A stretch of DNA of 5,568 nucleotides, taken from assembly GCA_025457905.1 (NCBI GenBank), contig JALOTM010000080.1, positions 1-5,568 of the forward strand. Reading direction: 5' to 3'. A model generated the notes under the pieces. It searched no databases, was not told where the DNA came from, and saw only the letters and a program-made list of their open reading frames with translations. This document shows, in pieces, positions 5,104-5,568 of the stretch; the first letter of the stretch is position 1; every line of letters starts with the position of its first letter. This DNA comes from Methanomassiliicoccales archaeon (GTDB lineage Archaea > Thermoplasmatota > Thermoplasmata > Methanomassiliicoccales > UBA472). The position numbers and the translations under genes were made by a program.

Positions 5104-5568
5104 TCACCCCAGCCCTATCTTGATGCCCCCGCCCGAGTCCTGCTTGGGCATGAAGGGCGAGAGGGAGTTGGCCAGCTTCTGCAGGGTCATGGACTGTATG
5201 ATGACCTTCCCTGGCCCACGCAAGGTGGTGACGAACAGCCCCTCGCCGCCGAAGAAGGCGGTCTTGATCCCGCCCACCGGCGCGATGTCGTACTGCACCG
5301 AGGCCTCCCAGCCCACCACGTGGGCGGTGGAGACCTTCATCAGCTCCCCGGGCGCCAGCTGCTTCTCGATGAGGTCACCGCAGGCGTTGATGAATATCGT
5401 CCCCTCGCCATAGGCTTTCTGGATGATGAGCCCCTCGCCGCCGAAGAGCATGGCCCCGAAGCGCTTCTGGAACGCCACGTCCAGATTGATGGCCGCCTCC
5501 GCCACCAGGAAGGAGGACTTCTGCAGCATGAACACCCTCCCCCCGCGGAGGTCGATGGCCATTATCTT
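5104..5568 (-). CDS. AIM24-family protein (TIGR00266-like), 5'-truncated by the window edge
   Basis: The frame runs off the right edge; about 154 residues are visible, while family members usually have about 220-260. The missing part would be the N-terminal third, so the ATG at 5562 is probably internal. The visible part contains the family's typical blocks: a KSSFLVAE segment, then FGGEGL-x6-GEG and, after a LIEKQLAPGE stretch, FGGEGL-x6-GPG, the pseudo-repeat of the beta-rich fold. A YDIAPVGGIKT segment links them, and a Gly-rich tail (SGGGIKIGLG) ends the protein. The family is named after yeast mitochondrial Aim24, needed for inner-membrane organisation; bacterial and archaeal members have no established biochemical role. 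No membrane segment is visible in this part. It is followed after 4 nt by a small membrane protein, suggesting a membrane-associated pair. The family call is firm; the function is unknown. Confidence 0.88.
   Translation of the reverse strand, partial: KIMAIDLRGGRVFMLQKSSFLVAEAAINLDVAFQKRFGAMLFGGEGLIIQKAYGEGTIFINACGDLIEKQLAPGELMKVSTAHVVGWEASVQYDIAPVGGIKTAFFGGEGLFVTTLRGPGKVIIQSMTLQKLANSLSPFMPKQDSGGGIKIGLG

Noticed and set aside
5560..5562. ATG at 5562 as the true start of the AIM24-family protein
   Set aside because: The frame is open to the right edge and the family's N-terminal third would be missing. A short form cannot be excluded without the flanking sequence.

Overview
The window looks like a chromosomal segment of a GC-rich archaeon. 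The evidence is the archaeal isoprenoid-lipid genes (isopentenyl phosphate kinase, type 2 IPP isomerase, short-chain prenyl synthase with archaeal chain-length residues), an archaeal RadB recombinase, and TATA boxes 26-27 nt upstream of start codons that would give leaderless mRNAs. The kinase most resembles what I remember of Thermoplasma IPK, and the high GC with this gene mix would suit a Thermoplasmata-type euryarchaeon such as a Methanomassiliicoccales relative. That placement is inference.

Left part, plus strand: the 3' part of a zinc-ribbon protein with helical repeats enters from the left edge (1-641). A 41-nt gap with a TATA box follows. Then comes a tight three-gene operon: isopentenyl phosphate kinase (683-1468), type 2 isopentenyl-diphosphate isomerase (1465-2523) and geranylgeranyl/polyprenyl diphosphate synthase (2525-3517). 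Isopentenyl phosphate is phosphorylated to IPP, IPP is isomerised to DMAPP, and the two are condensed to the C20 precursor of archaeal ether lipids. The genes overlap by 4 nt or lie 1 nt apart, so they are probably translationally coupled.

Right part, minus strand, convergent with the operon after a 29-bp gap. Read in the direction of transcription from the right edge, it holds the C-terminal part of an AIM24-family (TIGR00266-like) protein (5568-5104, cut by the window), a small two-helix membrane protein 4 nt behind it (5099-4833), RadB (4783-4115) with its own promoter, and a 160-residue cysteine-containing protein (4029-3547) with its own promoter. That last protein resembles the ATC-hydrolase-like family. 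Its promoter/leader (4030-4114) contains two GC-rich inverted repeats, one enclosing the TATA box and one at the predicted mRNA 5' end.

There is no RNA gene, mobile element, CRISPR array or gap above 100 nt. I do not see a new multi-gene system. The most unusual points are the structured leader of the 3547-4029 gene, the AIM24/small-membrane-protein pair, and the zinc-ribbon protein with degenerate helical repeats.
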